This document shows positions 7,597 to 16,172 of a stretch of 64,000 nucleotides of DNA, piece after piece. The translations under genes and the position numbers were made by a program. The notes beneath the pieces are model-generated. The model did no database searches. It had not been told where the DNA came from and was given only the letters and a program-made list of their open reading frames with translations. This DNA comes from MW101C3 sp943367595. Lineage in GTDB: Bacteria > Cyanobacteriota > Cyanobacteriia > PCC-6307 > Cyanobiaceae. The stretch covers positions 1 to 64,000 of the forward strand of contig CALRJS020000016.1 of the NCBI GenBank assembly GCA_943367595.1. Direction: 5' to 3'. The number at the start of each line of letters is the position of its first letter. Position 1 is the stretch's first letter.

Positions 7597-8052
7597 TCAA
7601 AGCCCCAGCCGCAGCAGCAGGGCCGGCACCAGCAGCAGCGCCGCGATCAGCACGGCCGCCAGGGCGGCCACCAGCACGGCGGCGGCGGCGCAATCCTTGG
7701 CGATCTTGGCCAGCGGATGGAAGCGGCGGCCGATCGCCAGATCCACCACCGATTCGATCGCCGTGTTCAGCAGTTCCAGCACCAGCACCGCCGCCACCGT
7801 GAGCACCAGCACCGCCAGGCGATCCAGGCTCAGCTGCAGCCACAGCCCCATGCCGAACACCACCGCGCCGGTGATCACATGGATGCGGAAGTTGCGCTGG
7901 CTGACGAAGCCATAGCCCAGCCCCTGCATCGCATAGCGCAGGCTCAGTGGCAGATCGCCGGCCACCCTCCAGGCCCCGCCGCGGCGGCCGCGCCCCCGGC
8001 GAGGAGCTTCACTCGCCATCGGTTCGGTGGAGCGTGGCAGCAGCGTGGTCAT
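7597..8052 (-). CDS. dgkA: Diacylglycerol kinase family membrane protein
   Basis: Small integral membrane lipid kinase of the DgkA family (diacylglycerol or undecaprenol kinase), with about three transmembrane helices. The signature ELLNTAIESVVD is present, as is the N-terminal family segment ALRYAMQG-like SLRYAMQGLGYGFVSQRNFRIH. The N-terminal 30 or so residues are Arg-rich and cytoplasmic. I chose the ATG at 8052; a TTG at 8079 is also in frame. In many bacteria dgkA lies directly next to ybeY, as it does here. Confidence 0.9.
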   Translation of the reverse strand: MTTLLPRSTEPMASEAPRRGRGRRGGAWRVAGDLPLSLRYAMQGLGYGFVSQRNFRIHVITGAVVFGMGLWLQLSLDRLAVLVLTVAAVLVLELLNTAIESVVDLAIGRRFHPLAKIAKDCAAAAVLVAALAAVLIAALLLVPALLLRLGL

Positions 8053-8118
8053 GGGCGCCGCAACTCGGGCCTGCGTCAAACCTTACCGCCGGTTTCACCG
8101 TCAGGCTCCCCCCGCTGG

Positions 8119-8736
8119 TCACGGCTCGCACACCGGGCCGGCGTCGCCGCTCCCTGCTGGCGCCGCCGCAGCGGTGCCTTCCAGCAGCTGGTCCTGGCGG
8201 GCGAGCATGGCTTCAAGGCGGGCGTCGTCGGGGTGGTCCCAGCCCAGCAGGTGGAGCAGGCCGTGGCTGGCCAGCCAGGTGAGCTCCCGCGCCAGGCTCT
8301 GGCCCGCCGCCTCCGCCTGCCGCGCAGCCGTCTCCACCGAGATCACGATGTCGCCAAGTTCCAGCGGCTCGCTGTCCTCGCCGTCGCCGCCGCCGCCGGG
8401 GGGCAGCGGTGGCGCCCCCTCCTGGGCCGCGAAGGCCAGCACGTCGGTGGGCCCCTCCTTCTGGCGCCAGTCAGCGTTCAGCTCCGCGATCGCCGCATCG
8501 TTCACCAGGGTGAGCCCGAGGCTGTAAGAGGACGCCGCCAGCTCGGGCGGCAGTTCGCCCTGCAGCTGCGCCAGCCACGCACTCAGCGCTCCGTGCCACA
8601 GATCGGCGCCCGCCAGCGGATCGGCCAGATCCCCGGCGGCGGCCAGCAGCGCGTCCGGCAGGTCGTCGTCGCTGGAGAAGGCCAGGTCGAGGTCGGGCAG
8701 GAGCGGCAGGTGGCCGTGGGCGGCTGGCAGCGTCAT
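8119..8736 (-). CDS. ybeY: rRNA maturation endoribonuclease YbeY
   Basis: Zinc-dependent single-strand RNase involved in 16S rRNA 3'-end maturation and ribosome quality control. The metal motif H-x3-H-x5-H is visible in HGLLHLLGWDH. The preceding core LTLVNDAAIAELNADWRQKEGPTDVLAF also fits the family. At 205 residues it is longer than the usual 150-190 because of an acidic N-terminal region and a Gly-rich insert. It overlaps the DUF3285 gene upstream by four bases. Confidence 0.93.
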   Translation of the reverse strand: MTLPAAHGHLPLLPDLDLAFSSDDDLPDALLAAAGDLADPLAGADLWHGALSAWLAQLQGELPPELAASSYSLGLTLVNDAAIAELNADWRQKEGPTDVLAFAAQEGAPPLPPGGGGDGEDSEPLELGDIVISVETAARQAEAAGQSLARELTWLASHGLLHLLGWDHPDDARLEAMLARQDQLLEGTAAAAPAGSGDAGPVCEP

Positions 8737-8966
8737 TGGGGCAGGGTGGGGCGGCCGAACCAGGCCAGCAGCAGCAGCAGGGAGCTGAGCCCCACGGCGG
8801 TGAGCCCGAAGTGCAGCAGGCTCTGACGCCCCTTGCGCACCATGTTGCGCATCGCCAGCTTCACGAAGCTCGGCGGCGGCACCGCCGGGGCGGCGGGGGT
8901 TGTGGTGGCAGGGGGCGTGCCCGGGGCGTCCGGGGGGCTGCTCTCAGGCATCTGGGGATCGGCCAT
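8733..8966 (-). CDS. DUF3285 family small membrane protein
   Basis: A 77-residue protein with a Pro/Ala-rich N-terminus, the family core PSFVKLAMRNMVRKGRQSL and one transmembrane helix (LTAVGLSSLLLLLAWF). DUF3285 proteins are restricted to cyanobacteria as far as I know, and their role is unknown. It sits between prfB and ybeY and its end overlaps ybeY by four bases, so the three are probably cotranscribed. Confidence 0.85.
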   Translation of the reverse strand: MADPQMPESSPPDAPGTPPATTTPAAPAVPPPSFVKLAMRNMVRKGRQSLLHFGLTAVGLSSLLLLLAWFGRPTLPQ

Positions 8967-8983
8967 CAGGGGATCAACGGGGC

Positions 8984-10109
8984 TCAGGCGGCCTCATCAG
9001 CGGCGATCTCCACACCCTGGCGCAGCAACGCCTGGATGAAGGGATCGAGATCGCCATCCATCACCCCCTGCACGTCGGTGGTTTCCACGGCAGTGCGCAG
9101 ATCCTTCACCATCTGGTACGGGTGAAACACGTAGTTGCGGATCTGGTTGCCCCAGGCCGCCTCCACGATGTCGCCGCGGATGTCGGCGATCTCCGATGCC
9201 CGCTGCTCCTGGGCGATCACCAGCAGCTTGGCCATCAGCAGCGCCATCGCCTTCTCCTTGTTCTGGAGCTGGGAGCGCTCCTGGGTGCAGCGCACCGCCA
9301 GGCCGGTGGGGATGTGCAGGATGCGCACCGCCGTTTCCACCTTGTTCACGTTCTGGCCGCCGGCGCCGCCCGAGCGGGAGGTGGTCACCTCCAGGTCCTT
9401 GTCGGGGATGTCGAGCTTCACGTCTTCGTCGAGCTTTGGCATCACCTCCACCCCCGCGAAGCTGGTCTGGCGCTTGTCGTTGGCGTTGAACGGCGAGATC
9501 CGCACCAGCCGGTGGGTGCCTTTCTCGTTGCGCAGGTAGCCGTAGGCGTAGCGGCCGTCGATCTCGATCGTGCAGCTCTTGATCCCCGCCTCCTCCCCTT
9601 CCGAGAGTTCGTCCACCGACACCTTCATGCCGTGGTCTTCGGCCCAGCGGGTGTACATGCGCATCAGCATCAGCGCCCAGTCCTGGGCATCGGTGCCGCC
9701 GGCGCCGGCGTTGATCGAGATCACGGCGCCTTCCTTGTCGTAGGGGCCGCTCAGCAGCCGCTCCAGTTCCCAGCGGTCGAGGGCGCCCTTGAGCTGCTGC
9801 AGGCCGCCGTTGGCCTCGCCCAGCAGTTCCTCGTCGGGTTCCAGGTCGTAGAGCTCCAGCGTGGCGCGGGCGTCGTCGATCGCCGCCTGCCAGTGCTGCA
9901 GTTGCTCCAGCTGCGCCTTCACCTCATCGAGCTGGCGCATCTGTTTCTGGGCCTGCTGCTGGTCGTCCCAGAAGCCGGGCTGAGAAGCCAGCTGCTCGAG
10001 GTCCTGCTGGCGGGCGTTCAGGGCCGGTACGTCAAAGACAGTCCTGGGCATGGCCCAGGCGGTCAGTGAGCTCGGAGAGATCGCGCTTGAAATCGGTGAG
10101 ATCGAGCAC
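8984..10109 (-). CDS. prfB: Peptide chain release factor 2, with programmed +1 frameshift
   Basis: Terminates translation at UGA and UAA. The main frame (8984-10033) has the RF2 motif SPF in RISPFNANDKRQTSF and the GGQ loop in SRSGGAGGQNVNK. A 25-codon first exon lies upstream in another frame, ending HAQDCL and then UGA. It must be joined to DVPALNA by a +1 slip at CTTTGAC. I see no ATG in the first exon; the best start is GTG at 10109 (GTG CTC GAT CTC), because an in-frame stop lies upstream. Starting at the ATG at 10051 instead would be wrong. Confidence 0.93.
10031..10041 (-). promoter_or_regulatory. prfB programmed +1 frameshift signal
   Basis: Minus strand reads TGT CTT TGA C, the classic slip heptamer CTTTGAC. 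An AGGA four bases upstream can act as the stimulatory Shine-Dalgarno-like element. Low RF2 delays termination at the UGA and favours slippage, giving autoregulation (established in E. coli). Confidence 0.9.
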
Positions 10110-10309
10110 CGGCGGGTCTGGGGCGTGGTGGATTCGACCGTATCAGCCGCGCCTGCTTGTCGCGCAAGCAGCGCTCACTGCTGCGTCAGCAGCGGTGCCG
10201 TGCCTACAGCCGCGCCCGCTTGTCGTGCCAGCAACCCTGCGCACTGCCGCACTGGAACCTCCAGACCGGGGCCGCTCCTAGGATCGGGCCAAAGCACCGG
10301 TCCAGCCTG

Positions 10310-10600
10310 ATGGCGGCATCTCCAGCTCCCTCCTCCGCCAGTCCCAGCGTGGAGATCTACACCTGGCGGTTCTGCCCGTTCTGCATCCGCGCCAAGGCGC
10401 TGCTGGAGCGCAAAGGCGTCGCCTACACCGAATACGCCATCGATGGCGATGATGCGGCCCGCGCCGCCATGGCCGACCGCGCCGATGGCCGCACCAGCCT
10501 GCCCCAGATCTTCATCGCTGATCGAGGCATCGGTGGCTGCGACGAGCTCCATGCCCTCGAACGCACCGGTCGCCTCGATCCCCTGCTGCAGGGAGCCTGA
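10310..10600 (+). CDS. grxC: Glutaredoxin (GrxC type)
   Basis: A 96-residue thiol-disulfide oxidoreductase using glutathione. The active site CPFC is in YTWRFCPFCIRAKALLERKG. Further family features are TSLPQIFI (cis-proline) and the glutathione-binding GGCDEL. The ATG at 10310 gives the normal size. It is followed after three bases by gshB; grxC-gshB is a common functional pair in cyanobacteria. Confidence 0.93.
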   Translation: MAASPAPSSASPSVEIYTWRFCPFCIRAKALLERKGVAYTEYAIDGDDAARAAMADRADGRTSLPQIFIADRGIGGCDELHALERTGRLDPLLQGA

Positions 10601-10603
10601 GGG

Positions 10604-11620
10604 GTGAGGGCCACAGCACGCACCCCTCAGGCCGCTTCCCAGCTCTTCGTCGTCGACCCCATCGAGCGGCTGCGGCCGGCGAAGGATTCCAGCGTCGCCC
10701 TGATGCAGGCGGCCCAGCGGGCCGGCCAGGAGGTGTGGGTCTGCACCATCGCCGAGCTGGCCGTGGAAGGCGAGCGGGCCGGCGCCGCTGGCCCCGGTTG
10801 CACGCCGCTGGTGCGTGCCCGCCCCGTCACCCTCGCCCCCATGCACCCCGAGGCCGACGGCTGGCAGGTGCCCGATCCCTGGTTCAGCGCCGGGGAACCG
10901 CTCTGGCTGCCGCTCAGTCACTTCCCGGTGGTGTGGATGCGCAAGGATCCCCCCGTCGATGAAGCCTTCCTGTACGCCACCCTGCTGCTGGAGCGGGCCG
11001 AGCACCAGGGCGTGCGCGTCCTCAACCGGCCGGCGGCCCTGCTGGCCTGGAACGAGAAGCTCGGCGCGCTGCGCTTCAGTCACCTGATGGCGCCTTCGCT
11101 GGTGAGCGCCGATGCCGAGCAGCTGGCCGCCTTTGCCGCCCAGCACCATGAGGTGGTGCTCAAGCCGCTGGGGGGCCGCGCCGGCCAGGGTGTGGTGCGC
11201 ACCGCCGCCGCCGCACCCGGCCTGCGCGCCCTGCTGGAGCTGGTCACCCACCAGCAGTTGCTGCCGGTGATGGTGCAGGCCTTCCTGCCGGCCGTCACCG
11301 CCGGCGACAAACGCATCCTGCTGGTGAACGGTGAGCCGCTGGGGGCGATCAACCGCCGGCCCCTGCCCGGCGAGTTCCGCAGCAATCTGGCGGTGGGCGG
11401 GGCGCCCGAGCCCACGGCCCTCACCGCCGCTGAAACCGCCATCTGCGCCGAGCTGGCGCCGGTGCTTCAGGCCGAAGGCCTGTTCTTCGTGGGCATCGAT
11501 GTGATCGATGGCCGCCTCAGCGAAATCAACGTGACCAGCCCCACCGGCATCCGCGAGATCGAACGGCTGGGCGGCGTGCCCGTGGCCGATCTCACCATGG
11601 AGCGTTTGTTGAGGGGGTGA
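10604..11620 (+). CDS. gshB: Glutathione synthetase
   Basis: ATP-grasp ligase joining glycine to gamma-glutamylcysteine, the last step of glutathione synthesis. Family features include FVVDPIERLRPAKDSS at the N-terminus, MRKDPPVDEAFLYATLLLE, VLKPLGGRAGQGV, GDKRILLVNGEPLGAI and EINVTSPTGIREIE. The start is GTG at 10604. The 338 residues exceed the E. coli enzyme slightly because of an insert near residue 60. The 3' end overlaps menF, on the opposite strand, by 29 bases. Confidence 0.95.
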   Translation: MRATARTPQAASQLFVVDPIERLRPAKDSSVALMQAAQRAGQEVWVCTIAELAVEGERAGAAGPGCTPLVRARPVTLAPMHPEADGWQVPDPWFSAGEPLWLPLSHFPVVWMRKDPPVDEAFLYATLLLERAEHQGVRVLNRPAALLAWNEKLGALRFSHLMAPSLVSADAEQLAAFAAQHHEVVLKPLGGRAGQGVVRTAAAAPGLRALLELVTHQQLLPVMVQAFLPAVTAGDKRILLVNGEPLGAINRRPLPGEFRSNLAVGGAPEPTALTAAETAICAELAPVLQAEGLFFVGIDVIDGRLSEINVTSPTGIREIERLGGVPVADLTMERLLRG

Positions 11621-12989
11621 GCGGCAGGCTGAGCTGTTGCTGCAGCACCCCCAGCTTCAACGCCACCTCCTGCAGCTCCCGCTCCGGCTCCGAGCCCTTC
11701 ACCAAGCCGGCGCCGGCGGTGAGCTCCAGCTGGTCGCCGCGCAACCTGCCGCTGCGGATCGCCACCCGCAGTTCCGCGTCACCGGCGCTGTCGATCCAGC
11801 CGATCGGTGCGGCGTAATGGCCCCGCTCGAACGGTTCGAGGCTGCGCAGCCAGGCCATCGCCGCCCGCCGGGGCAGCCCCGCCACCGCCGGCGTGGGATG
11901 GAGCGCCGCAGCCACTGCCAGCGGCTGATGGGCGCCGATCGCCGCCGTGATCGGCGTGTGCAGGTGCACCAGGTTGCCGTGCCGGGCCAGGCGCGGATGG
12001 CGCGGCCGTCGCGGCGACAGCCCGGCCCCGGCCAGCACCTCGGTGATCGCCTCCACCACCAGCTCATGCTCGTGCCGGTCTTTGACGGAGCGACTCAGCG
12101 CCTCGGCCTGCGGGCCGCAGGGGGCGGTGCCGGCCAGGGCATCGCTGCGCAGCTGGCCCTGGCGCACGGTCAGCAGGCGTTCCGGTGAGGCGCCGATCAG
12201 GGCATCGCCCTGGCGCTGCTGCCACAGGAAGCGGCAGCTGCCGGGCTGGTGCCGGCGCAGCTGGTGCAGCAATACGAGCGGATCCAGCGGGCGGTCGAGC
12301 TGCAGCTGCTGGCGCACCGCCACCACCAGCTTGCGCAGGTCGCCGCTGTCCACCAGCTCCATGGCGCGCTGCACAGCCAGGCGGTAGCCCGTCTCCCAGC
12401 TGGAGCGCCCGGCGATGTCGGGGCGGCGTCCGCGCCACACCTCGGCGGTGGCCGGATCGCTCCAGCGCTCCAGCCGCTGGGCCTGCTCCCACAGCTCCTC
12501 GGCCACGCTGCGGGCGGTGATGCCACCACCGAGCGGGCGCTGCAGCCGCAGCCAGCAGTGCCGGCCCTGCCGGCTCAGCTGCCAGCGGGGCAGCACCGCC
12601 TGCACGCCGGGCACGCCGGTGCCCTCCTGCAGCGGGGTGTCGAAGAAGGAGAAGGCCAGCAGCACCCGCGGGCGGGCCAGTGGCGGACAGGGGTCAGCGG
12701 CGCAGGCCAGCCGGCTGAGGCTCACGGCGCTGAACCGCTGGGCCAGCTCGAAGCGCCGCGGACCGCTCAGCTCCAGCACGTTGGCGACGCCGCTGGCCGC
12801 CAGGCACAGGCCGGGCGAGCCATCCCAGAGGAAGCGGAAGGGTTGGCCGCTGCCCAGCTCGGGCAGCACCGCCAGCGGGTCGCGCGGCGCGATCGGCAGC
12901 GCCAGGCTCAGCACGCCCTCCTCGTCCAGCCGGCGGGCGGCATCGGCGGCGCTGGCCAGCAGCTCGGTGAAGGAGGGAGGAACCTGCAC
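11592..12989 (-). CDS. menF: Isochorismate synthase
   Basis: Converts chorismate to isochorismate, the first committed step of phylloquinone synthesis. The C-terminal chorismate-binding domain is clear: SGDLRKLVVAVRQ, the acid/base segment LIGASPERLLTV, LAGTAPCG, SVKDRHEHELVVEAI, and ELTAGAGLVKGSEPERE. The N-terminal 150 residues are variable, as in other MenF proteins. Length is 465 residues. It is divergent from menA, 78 bases away. Confidence 0.93.
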   Translation of the reverse strand: MQVPPSFTELLASAADAARRLDEEGVLSLALPIAPRDPLAVLPELGSGQPFRFLWDGSPGLCLAASGVANVLELSGPRRFELAQRFSAVSLSRLACAADPCPPLARPRVLLAFSFFDTPLQEGTGVPGVQAVLPRWQLSRQGRHCWLRLQRPLGGGITARSVAEELWEQAQRLERWSDPATAEVWRGRRPDIAGRSSWETGYRLAVQRAMELVDSGDLRKLVVAVRQQLQLDRPLDPLVLLHQLRRHQPGSCRFLWQQRQGDALIGASPERLLTVRQGQLRSDALAGTAPCGPQAEALSRSVKDRHEHELVVEAITEVLAGAGLSPRRPRHPRLARHGNLVHLHTPITAAIGAHQPLAVAAALHPTPAVAGLPRRAAMAWLRSLEPFERGHYAAPIGWIDSAGDAELRVAIRSGRLRGDQLELTAGAGLVKGSEPERELQEVALKLGVLQQQLSLPLTPSTNAPW

Positions 12990-13067
12990 CAGGAAGGGTG
13001 CCGAGGGGCGGGCGGGAAAGGCTGCTCAAATGTATGGGCCCCTTCCTGTCTGAGGCGCCCGTCGCCC

Positions 13068-14027
13068 ATGTCCGACCCCCAGGTCGTCGCAAGCCGTTAC
13101 GCCCCGCCCGCCCCGGCTCGCCGGCAGCTGTGGAAGGCGGCGATCAAGTGGCCGATGTATTCGGTGGCGGTGATGCCGGTGCTGCTGGCGGCCGGCTGGC
13201 TGCTGGGGCAGGGCCAGGCGCTGCGCTGGGGCCAGCTGCTGGCTTTCCTGCTGGCGGCGGTGCTGCTGCTCGCCTGGGAGAACCTCGCCAACGATGTGTT
13301 CGATGCCGACACCGGCGTGGACCGTCACGGCAAGCCCCATTCGGTGGTGAACCTCACCGGCCGCCGCGACCGGGTGGCGGTGCTGGCCAATGGCTGCCTG
13401 GTGCTGGGCCTGGTGTTGATCGCCGTGGTGGCCGCCCGCAGCAGCCCGGCGGTGCTGGCGCTGGTGCTGGCCTGCTGCGGGCTCGGCTACGCCTATCAGG
13501 GGCCGCCGCTGCGCCTGGGCTATCGGGGGCTGGGGGAACCGCTGTGCTGGCTGGCCTTCGGGCCGCTGGCCACCGCCGCCGCCCTGCTGGCCCTCGCCCC
13601 CGCCGCACCGGCCGCGGCGATCCCGTGGCGCACGGCCCTGCTGCTCGGCGGCGGCCCCGCCATCGCCACCACCCTGGTGCTGTTCTGCTCCCACTTCCAC
13701 CAGGTGGCGGAAGACGCCGCCCATGGCAAGCGCTCGCCGGTGGTGCGGCTGGGCACCGCCGGGGCGGCGGCGCTGGTGCCCTGGTTCGTGGCGCTCACCC
13801 TGGCCCTGCAGTGGGCGCCGGTGCTGCTGGGCCGCTGGCCGCTCACGGCCCTGCTCGGGGTGGTGGGCCTGCCGCCGGCCCGCGCCCTGATCCAGCTGCT
13901 GCGGGACCATCACCACGTTCCCGAGCGGATCACCGGCAGCAAGTTCCTGGCTCTGAAGTTCCAGGCCCTCAACGGGCTCGGCCTGGCCTGCGGGCTGGCG
14001 GTGGGGCCATGGCTGAGCCGCTGGTGA
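13068..14027 (+). CDS. menA: 2-carboxy-1,4-naphthoquinone phytyltransferase
   Basis: UbiA-superfamily membrane prenyltransferase that attaches the phytyl chain to dihydroxynaphthoate in phylloquinone synthesis. The two Asp-rich motifs are present: ANDVFDADTGVD and VAEDAAHGKRSP. Around eight transmembrane helices are apparent. I chose the ATG at 13068 (MSDPQVVASRYAPP), giving 319 residues, a normal length. Upstream open frame is shadow of menF. Confidence 0.93.
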   Translation: MSDPQVVASRYAPPAPARRQLWKAAIKWPMYSVAVMPVLLAAGWLLGQGQALRWGQLLAFLLAAVLLLAWENLANDVFDADTGVDRHGKPHSVVNLTGRRDRVAVLANGCLVLGLVLIAVVAARSSPAVLALVLACCGLGYAYQGPPLRLGYRGLGEPLCWLAFGPLATAAALLALAPAAPAAAIPWRTALLLGGGPAIATTLVLFCSHFHQVAEDAAHGKRSPVVRLGTAGAAALVPWFVALTLALQWAPVLLGRWPLTALLGVVGLPPARALIQLLRDHHHVPERITGSKFLALKFQALNGLGLACGLAVGPWLSRW

Positions 14028-14030
14028 GAG

Positions 14031-14057
14031 AAAAAAAGGCCCCGCCAGAGGCAGGGC
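14031..14057 (-). terminator. Rho-independent terminator
   Basis: The stem is GCCCTGCC/GGCGGGGC with a TCT loop and one mismatch, followed on the minus strand by seven T (14037-14031). It lies just past the 3' end of the minus-strand gene ending at 14108. The hairpin could also serve menA in the other direction but lacks a T-tract there. Confidence 0.75.
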
Positions 14058-14107
14058 TCAATCAGATCAGCCAGGCCTTGGACAGGCATGGCAGACAGAC
14101 GCAGGGT

Positions 14108-14803
14108 TCAGGCTTGAAGACTTTTGTCCCTGGCCTTGATGCGTTTTCTTAGCTTATTGCTAACGCCTAATGCAGAAGCAAAACCAAGGATCGGGAGTGG
14201 ACCGGGAACTTTTTGGATGTCCCCAGTTGTTACGATGTTCACGCCAAATGTATCGCCTCCAGAGATGCTGAAAAATGCAATGTCGAAAAGCCCGCCCCTG
14301 TCGATTGTAAAGGTAGTGTTATTGCTGGACCCAAGTGGCTGACCATTAAGTGCCGTGGCAACAACATTGAGGTTGATGTCAAACGCGGTCAATGTGAGGG
14401 TGCCTTCGTCGGAATTGCCTGCTTCGGCGAATAGGAAATTTGTTAGCCCTTGAATTGTGGTGTTGGGATGGACAATCTGGGCATCCACCGCCGAAACAAG
14501 ATCACAGATGTTGCCGGAGTTGATGCCGCATATTCCGAAGCTGGGGCCATCATCAAAGACGCCTTCTTTGTTTCCAAAGGTAAAGTTAAAACCTTCGCTT
14601 AAATAAAATGCTTCTACGGGAACGTTGAGAGAACCAAAGGGTTCAGTGAGATCTCCGGCTGGGAAAAGATTTGCATTCGCAGAACCTGCTTGAGCAGCCG
14701 GTGACATGAAAAATGTGCCGGCACCAGCAGCAATCCCGCAAATTGTAGCGAAACAGTGAGTCTTATGCCTAAGCATGATCCATGGCAATGCGCTTATAGG
14801 CAT
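14108..14803 (-). CDS. Secreted protein with PEP-CTERM-like sorting tail
   Basis: A 231-residue protein with a signal peptide ending near SPAAQAG. The middle is beta-rich and similar to extracellular PEP-CTERM proteins (FNFTFGNKEGVFDDG, GTLTLTAFDINLN). The tail VPGPLPILGF, a short hydrophobic segment and NKLRKRIK form a cyanobacterial variant of the exosortase-recognised sorting signal. I therefore predict export and anchoring or release by an exosortase encoded elsewhere. Its GC content is well below its neighbours, and it sits alone inside the men cluster with its own terminator, which suggests recent insertion. Confidence 0.7.
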   Translation of the reverse strand: MPISALPWIMLRHKTHCFATICGIAAGAGTFFMSPAAQAGSANANLFPAGDLTEPFGSLNVPVEAFYLSEGFNFTFGNKEGVFDDGPSFGICGINSGNICDLVSAVDAQIVHPNTTIQGLTNFLFAEAGNSDEGTLTLTAFDINLNVVATALNGQPLGSSNNTTFTIDRGGLFDIAFFSISGGDTFGVNIVTTGDIQKVPGPLPILGFASALGVSNKLRKRIKARDKSLQA

Positions 14804-15035
14804 ATCCTAGCGTATTGCGTGTCGTTCCCGTGATAAGCATCGCTTATGAAGCCAGCCTTTCAAGAGCTGAAAGAGTCTTTGTCAGCCTCGTGTTTTTGGT
14901 TCTCTTTGGTACTCAGTGATTTGTGCTTGCTTCATTTTCCAACGGGCCGTAGACCCTCCTCGGAGGGGGCAGAGCATCAATTGCGCTGCATCAGATTGCA
15001 GGGTTTGCGAAGGTCTTTGGAACTTGTAAGCCTTC

Positions 15036-16154
15036 ATGGCTAAGCCACTGGTGAGACTGGCCTGGCGGCCCTTTTGGCTACCCCTGTCCCGGCCGCTGCT
15101 TACCACTCACGGCACGCTGGCCGCAAAGCGCGGCTGGCTGCTGCGGCTGGAGCTGGAACCTGTGAATGCCTGGGCGGTAACCGGACCCAATGGGGCGCCG
15201 GCGGCCCTCGGATGGGGAGAGGCGGCGCCGCTGTGTTTCACCCCAGCCCTCGCCCAGGAGCGCCAGCGCGCGTTGGCCGCCGCGATCAAGTCCCTCGGCA
15301 GCGCCTTACCCCGGCAGGAGCTGGAGGCGTCCCTGCCTTCCCTGCCGCACGAGCTGGCTTTCGCGCTCGGCCTGGCCCTGGCGGAAGCCGATGGGTTGGT
15401 GGGCGCGGCCGCCGGCGGCTGGCTGGCGGCGCCCCCCTCCGCCGTGCTCCTGCCGGCGGGGGAGGCGGCGGTGGCGGCCCTGGCCGCGGCGCTCGATCGA
15501 ATAGCTGCGCCTCCGTTCACCTGCAAATGGAAGGTGGCCGCCGCTGGCGACGAGGCCGAGCGTGAGCTGCTGGAGCAGCTGTTGGCGCGCCTGCCCGCCG
15601 GCAGCCGCCTGCGCCTGGATGCCAATGGCGGCTGGGACCGCGCCACGGCCTGGCAGTGGGCCGAGCGGCTGGCAGAGGATCCGCGCCTGGAATGGCTGGA
15701 GCAGCCCCTGGCTCCCGCTGACCTTCCCGGCCTGCAGGAGCTGGCCCGACAGGTGCCGGTGGCGCTGGATGAGTCGCTGCAGCACGATCCCGCCCTGCGC
15801 CGCCACTGGCCGGGCTGGCAGGTGCGGCGCCCGGCCGTGGAAGGGGATCCCCGGCCGCTGCTGGCGGCGTTGCAGCAAGGCTGTGAAGCAGCAGATGCAG
15901 CGGCAGATGCCGGTGCCAACGATCCTGCCGGCGCCATTGCAAGTGCAGTGGTGCTGAGCACGGCCTTTGAAACGGGCATCGCCCAGCGGTTGGTGGGGCA
16001 TCTGGCGGCGCTGCAGAGCCGGGGTGCCACCCCCACCGCCCCCGGCCTGGCTCCAGGCTGGTCGCTGGCCTCAGAGTTGTGCGCTGCCGATCCTGACACC
16101 GTTTGGCGGGCCGCTGGCGGCGGCCTGCAGGCCGAGGAAGGCCATAGCTTGTGA
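15036..16154 (+). CDS. menC: o-Succinylbenzoate synthase
   Basis: Enolase-superfamily enzyme that dehydrates SHCHC to o-succinylbenzoate in phylloquinone synthesis. The catalytic lysine motif is visible as CKWKVAA. Metal ligands appear in LDANGGWD, EWLEQPL and ALDESL, in the expected order. Length is 372 residues. menE follows after 18 bases, so the two form an operon. Confidence 0.93.
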   Translation: MAKPLVRLAWRPFWLPLSRPLLTTHGTLAAKRGWLLRLELEPVNAWAVTGPNGAPAALGWGEAAPLCFTPALAQERQRALAAAIKSLGSALPRQELEASLPSLPHELAFALGLALAEADGLVGAAAGGWLAAPPSAVLLPAGEAAVAALAAALDRIAAPPFTCKWKVAAAGDEAERELLEQLLARLPAGSRLRLDANGGWDRATAWQWAERLAEDPRLEWLEQPLAPADLPGLQELARQVPVALDESLQHDPALRRHWPGWQVRRPAVEGDPRPLLAALQQGCEAADAAADAGANDPAGAIASAVVLSTAFETGIAQRLVGHLAALQSRGATPTAPGLAPGWSLASELCAADPDTVWRAAGGGLQAEEGHSL

Positions 16155-16172
16155 CGCCTGATCGGGCAGACG

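Noticed and set aside
10157..11251. Long antisense open frames across grxC and gshB
   Set aside because: They are shadows of the real genes in GC-rich DNA, without domains, as is the case for most other long overlapping frames in the window.
12249..13067. N-terminal extension of menA to 12249
   Set aside because: The 273 extra residues are shadow translation of menF on the other strand; the family starts at ATG 13068.
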